DNA from: Cupriavidus malaysiensis
Lineage (GTDB): Bacteria > Pseudomonadota > Gammaproteobacteria > Burkholderiales > Burkholderiaceae
Length of the DNA stretch: 64,000 bases
Direction: 5' to 3'
Assembly: GCF_001854325.1 (NCBI RefSeq)
Contig: NZ_CP017754.1
Location: 3,100,001-3,164,000 of the forward strand
In this document: piece after piece, positions 61,020 to 64,000 of the stretch
Layout of the letters: each line of letters begins with the position of its first letter
Position numbering within the stretch: position 1 is the first letter of the stretch
The notes under the pieces: generated by a model
What the model saw: the letters and a program-made list of their open reading frames with translations, nothing else
What the model was told of the DNA's origin: nothing
Databases searched by the model: none
Position numbers and translations under genes: made by a program

Positions 61020-61634
61020 CTAGCGCACAGCCAGCCCGTGCTCGATCAGATCGAAGGCCGAGTCCACCACCTTGTCCATCGACGCCGGCCGCTTCCACAG
61101 CGCGTAGCGCATGCCGAGGAAGTTGCTGATGCCGATCAGGCACCAGGCGCGCACTTCGGCGTCGCCCGGCAGGATCTCGCCCTGCTCTTCGGCCTTGGCC
61201 AGGCGGCGGCTGTAAAGTTCGGCGAAGACCTGGAAGTAGCCGCTATAGATGGTTTCGTCGACGGAGTACGAATCCAGCACGATACGGTACAGGTTCTTGT
61301 GGCGCGACACGAAGCTGAGGAAGGCCTTGAGGCCGAGGCGCTCGGCTTCCATCTGCGTGGTGGCCGGCGCCACGTGCTTGCGCAGGTGGGCACGCAGCAA
61401 CTCCAGCATATGCTGCACCAGCGCGCGGAACACATCCTCCTTGTCCTTGAAGTACAGGTAGAAGGTACCCATGGCCACGTCGGCCTCCTGGGTGATCTCC
61501 GAGATCGAGGCCGCATAGTAGCCCTTCCCGCCGAAAACCTTCTCGGATGCCCGCAGCAAGGCCTCGCGTGTCTTCTGGCCGCGCGCCGTCTTGGGACTGG
61601 CGGGGCTCGCCGCCCGGGTATCGCTTGCTGGCAT
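61020..61634 (-). CDS. TetR-family regulator of the liv-ligase operon
   Basis: A 204-residue TetR protein: helix-turn-helix at about residues 34-54 (ISEITQEADVAMGTFYLYF), then a helical ligand domain resembling the AcrR/TetR acyl-responsive regulators (RHKNLYRIVLDSYSVDE). Start at 61634 has GGAGA 7 bases upstream. It heads the operon, with a palindromic site upstream, and probably represses the operon until an acyl-CoA or acid ligand is present. Confidence 0.88.
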   Translation of the reverse strand: MPASDTRAASPASPKTARGQKTREALLRASEKVFGGKGYYAASISEITQEADVAMGTFYLYFKDKEDVFRALVQHMLELLRAHLRKHVAPATTQMEAERLGLKAFLSFVSRHKNLYRIVLDSYSVDETIYSGYFQVFAELYSRRLAKAEEQGEILPGDAEVRAWCLIGISNFLGMRYALWKRPASMDKVVDSAFDLIEHGLAVR

Positions 61635-61759
61635 CGGGTCTCCATCGTGGCGGCGCGCCGGCTCAGCCACGGCGGCGCGCTCCCTGTTTTTTCCTGGTGT
61701 CCGGACCGCTCCAGCAGAGCCGTCCGCCGCCCTCCCGGACAGGACATCCGCGCAGGCGA

Positions 61760-61783
61760 AAACATGATAGCTGATTCATGTTT
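61760..61783 (-). promoter_or_regulatory. Inverted repeat upstream of the TetR gene, putative operator
   Basis: AAACATGA (61760-61767) and TCATGTTT (61776-61783) form an 8-bp inverted repeat with 8-bp spacer, between the divergent TetR and hydrolase genes. The dyad length fits a TetR operator. Function inferred from position and symmetry. Confidence 0.6.
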
Positions 61784-61881
61784 CATGATATAAAGCTTGG
61801 AATCCGGATGTCAATAGATGCCTTTACCGACGCCCGGACTGCCATCCTGCACACGACCCGGCACACCAGGAGCGATCGCCA

Positions 61882-62826
61882 TTGGATACATCGGCCCAGC
61901 CCCGGCGCACCGGCCCGGCCGCCGCGGAAACCCTGCCGCAGCCCGTCATGAGCCCCTTCGCCGAGTTCCCGGCGCAAGGCGTGCTGCCGGGCTGGCGCGA
62001 AGCCGGGGCAGGACGTCCCCTGCTTTGCCTGCATGGATGGTCGATACCGGGCACCGCCTTCAGCGGGCAGGCGGCGCTAGCCCGGCGCGGCTGGCGGGTG
62101 ATCGCTCCCGACCATGCCGGCCACGGGCTGTCGCGCTCGCTGCCCGGCGCGGCTCGCGCGGACATCGGCAGGCTGGCGGCCGACGCTGCCGCGCTGATCG
62201 CGCACCTTGGGCTGGACGATGTGGTAGTGGTAGGCTGGTCGTTGGGCGCGACCACGGCCTGGCGCCTGATGCAGGACCACCCGGAAGTGCCGCTGGCAGC
62301 AGTGGCCGCGATCGACATGACGCCGCGCCTGCTGAGTGCGCCGGACTGGCCGCACGGCCTGCGCGGCGGCTATTCGGCGGACCAGGTGGAGCAGATGGCG
62401 GTGCGGGTGCGGCAAGACTGGCCGGGACTGGCGCCGGCGGTGGCGGCAGACCTTTGGGCGGCGGGCAGCGCCCCTTCGCCCGCTGCCGCCGAACTGGTGG
62501 CGCACGGACAACAGCATTGCGATCCACTTGCACTGTCTTCCCTGTGGCGCGACATGGCGGCGCAGGACCTGCGCCAGGCGCTACGCCACGCGCGGCTGCC
62601 GCTGCTGCTATTGCACGGTGAGCGCAGCCGGCTCTATGGCCCGGCGATGGCGGCGGCAGTCGGCACCTTGAACCCGGCCACGCTGCAATGCAGCATCGCC
62701 GCCACCGGCCACAGCCCTCACCTGGAGCGTCCGGCGGCCTTCAATGCCGCTTTGCTGGCATTGCTGGATCGGGCGGGAGTCCGATTCTCACGAGCCGCTT
62801 CCGCACCTCAGGAGAGCAGGCGGTAA
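61882..62826 (+). CDS. Alpha/beta-hydrolase, BioH-like
   Basis: A 314-residue hydrolase with HGWSI at 51-55, nucleophile Ser120 in VGWSLGA, acid in the HGERSRLYG region and His in GHSPHLE. The set resembles BioH, but other carboxylesterases share it and no biotin gene is beside it. The start is a TTG at 61882 with AGGAG 8 bases upstream; an ATG at 61948 is the alternative. The end overlaps crcB by 19 bases. Confidence 0.83.
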   Translation: MDTSAQPRRTGPAAAETLPQPVMSPFAEFPAQGVLPGWREAGAGRPLLCLHGWSIPGTAFSGQAALARRGWRVIAPDHAGHGLSRSLPGAARADIGRLAADAAALIAHLGLDDVVVVGWSLGATTAWRLMQDHPEVPLAAVAAIDMTPRLLSAPDWPHGLRGGYSADQVEQMAVRVRQDWPGLAPAVAADLWAAGSAPSPAAAELVAHGQQHCDPLALSSLWRDMAAQDLRQALRHARLPLLLLHGERSRLYGPAMAAAVGTLNPATLQCSIAATGHSPHLERPAAFNAALLALLDRAGVRFSRAASAPQESRR

Positions 62827-63188
62827 GTCCACAGGCCAGCGGCCGTCAACAGCAGGGAGCCGCCGAGATGGGCCAGAAGGTGGAGCAAGGCCCAGCCGAA
62901 GTCGCCTGCCATCAGGTTGCCGACCACTTCACTGGAAAAGGTGGAGAAGGTGGTGAGCCCGCCGAGGAAGCCGGTGATGGCGAACAGGCGCCATTCCGGC
63001 GGCAGGCCGGCATGTGTCTCGAAGAAGCCGACGGCCAGCCCGATGAGATAGCCGCCGACCAGGTTGGCGGCCAGGGTTCCGTAGGGCAGCGCAGGATTGG
63101 CCGCATTCCACGTCACGGAGAAGAACCAGCGCAGCCAGGCCCCCAGGGCGGCCCCGACCCCGACGGCGACGAAGCCGAACGGCCCCAT
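62808..63188 (-). CDS. crcB: Fluoride exporter CrcB (Fluc)
   Basis: A 126-residue channel subunit with four hydrophobic segments and the signature [12 protein letters not shown] (73-84), carrying the Phe and Thr residues of the fluoride pore. It exports toxic fluoride as a dimer. Its ATG overlaps the moaE stop as TGATG, so it is translated with the molybdopterin genes; no fluoride riboswitch can therefore control its start directly. Confidence 0.94.
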   Translation of the reverse strand: MGPFGFVAVGVGAALGAWLRWFFSVTWNAANPALPYGTLAANLVGGYLIGLAVGFFETHAGLPPEWRLFAITGFLGGLTTFSTFSSEVVGNLMAGDFGWALLHLLAHLGGSLLLTAAGLWTYRLLS

Positions 63189-63706
63189 CAGGGCGCCTCC
63201 GCAGCCGCGTCGCCACCGGCGCCCGCCACGCCGTCACCGCTGGCGTTGATCGAGGCCACGCCCCAGCGCCGCAGCGCGGCCTCGTCGGTGACGCGGGCAT
63301 CGACCCAGCGTGCGCCCTCCGGCGTGGTCTCCTTCTTCCAGAACGGCGCCTCGGACTTGAGATAGTCCATGATGAACTCGCAAGCGGCGAAAGCCTCACC
63401 GCGGTGCGCCGATGCCACGGCGACCAGCACGATCTGGTCCTGCGGCTGCAGGGGCCCGACCCGGTGCACGATGGTGACGCCGAGCAAGGGCCAGCGCTGG
63501 CGCGCGGCCTCCTCGATGGCAGCCAGCGCCTTCTCGGTCATGCCGGGATAGTGCTCCAGCTCCATCGCGCTGACGGCGGTGCCGCCGCTGGCGTCGCGCA
63601 CCGTGCCGATGAAACTCGCCACCGCGCCGACCGCTGCATTGCCGCGCCGCAGCGCCGTCACTTCCGCGCCAAGATCGAAGTCCTCGCGTTGTACCCGCAC
63701 GCTCAT
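63188..63706 (-). CDS. moaE: Molybdopterin synthase catalytic subunit MoaE
   Basis: A 172-residue MoaE with the SFIGTVRD segment, [14 protein letters not shown] and the active-site lysines Lys117 and Lys124 ([11 protein letters not shown]). With MoaD it transfers sulfur to precursor Z to form molybdopterin. It follows moaD by 13 bases and overlaps crcB. The C-terminus is Ala/Gly-rich and longer than usual. Confidence 0.95.
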   Translation of the reverse strand: MSVRVQREDFDLGAEVTALRRGNAAVGAVASFIGTVRDASGGTAVSAMELEHYPGMTEKALAAIEEAARQRWPLLGVTIVHRVGPLQPQDQIVLVAVASAHRGEAFAACEFIMDYLKSEAPFWKKETTPEGARWVDARVTDEAALRRWGVASINASGDGVAGAGGDAAAEAP

Positions 63707-63719
63707 CGCCGCGCTCCGT

Positions 63720-63977
63720 TCAGCCGCCCGTCACCGGCGGAAAAAATGCCACTTCGCAACCGTCCGCGAGAGGTGTATCGGCACGCGCCACCGCATGGTC
63801 GACCGCCATGCGCAGCGCCCTGCCCTCGCCCAGCGCCGCTTCCCAGACCCCGCCGCGCGCGCGCAGCCATTGGCGCAGCTGGCCCACGTCGGCCACCTCG
63901 ACCGGCACCTCGGCCTGCTCCCCGGCACGGCCGAGCTGCTCGCGCACGCTGGCGAAGTAGCGCAATTCGATCTTCAT
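63720..63977 (-). CDS. moaD: Molybdopterin synthase sulfur-carrier subunit MoaD
   Basis: An 85-residue ubiquitin-fold carrier ending in the essential Gly-Gly (PPVTGG), which is thiocarboxylated. It starts with MKIELRYFASVREQLG. AAGGAGGAG lies 7 bases before its ATG. A TGA at 63998-64000 on the - strand is probably the stop of an upstream gene, likely moeA in this conserved order, but this cannot be verified. Confidence 0.94.
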   Translation of the reverse strand: MKIELRYFASVREQLGRAGEQAEVPVEVADVGQLRQWLRARGGVWEAALGEGRALRMAVDHAVARADTPLADGCEVAFFPPVTGG

Positions 63978-64000
63978 GGCCGCTCCTCCTTCGCGCCTCA

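Noticed and set aside
62808..63188. Fluoride riboswitch for crcB
   Set aside because: The start codon is inside the end of moaE, leaving no untranslated leader for a riboswitch.

Overview
The window is high-GC DNA from a beta-proteobacterium of the family Burkholderiaceae, most likely a Cupriavidus or close Ralstonia relative. This is inferred from the gene order infC-rpmI-rplT-pheS-pheT-ihfA-merR next to thrS and relA, from the codon use, and from the cluster of sulfate and sulfonate uptake genes. No species call is possible from sequence alone.

Region 1 (1-9.66 kb) is the end of an integrated phage or integrative element. A tightly overlapping run of small + strand genes carries rdgC, several short unknown proteins whose 3' ends share a recurring sequence that is also the next gene's ribosome binding site, and a phage-type cytosine-5 DNA methyltransferase. 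Two small genes read the other way. A DUF4224-like protein then overlaps a tyrosine integrase, which is split by a complete 1957-bp IS21-family element (istA, istB) flanked by a 4-bp TCGT duplication. Removing the IS and one TCGT restores a 367-residue integrase with all catalytic residues. The integrase points at the 3' end of tRNA-Pro(GGG), the probable attachment site.

Region 2 (9.66-21.3 kb) is core translation and stress machinery, all on the - strand: tRNA-Pro, a MerR regulator, ihfA, pheT, pheS, rplT, rpmI, infC (with a non-standard AUC start), thrS, two identical tRNA-Val(GAC) genes, relA and a RidA protein.

Region 3 (21.3-38 kb) is mixed metabolism: an alpha/beta hydrolase, 3-hydroxybutyrate dehydrogenase, a DUF411 protein, both glyoxylate-shunt enzymes (aceB and aceA, about 4 kb apart) with a haloacid dehalogenase, a LysR regulator and a universal stress protein between or beside them, an M48 lipoprotein protease, a second hydrolase, a gamma-glutamylcyclotransferase-like protein, RraA, a thiamine-diphosphate enzyme, a LytTR-type two-component system and two small membrane proteins.

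Region 4 (38-49.6 kb) is a sulfur-scavenging island on the - strand: sbp, ssuADCB, a TOBE/molbindin protein, a degenerate EAL protein, an RBBP9-like hydrolase, then cysTWA and a CysB-type regulator. The sulfate-binding protein gene is separated from its permease genes by the sulfonate operon, and the two sulfate units share an upstream motif.

Region 5 (49.6-64 kb) holds a candidate small RNA, a secreted repeat protein, clpB with a clear heat-shock promoter, an uptake-and-activation operon (TetR, livKGFHM, acyl-CoA ligase, MaoC-like hydratase), a divergent alpha/beta hydrolase, and the end of a molybdopterin operon (moaD, moaE) translationally coupled to the fluoride exporter gene crcB.
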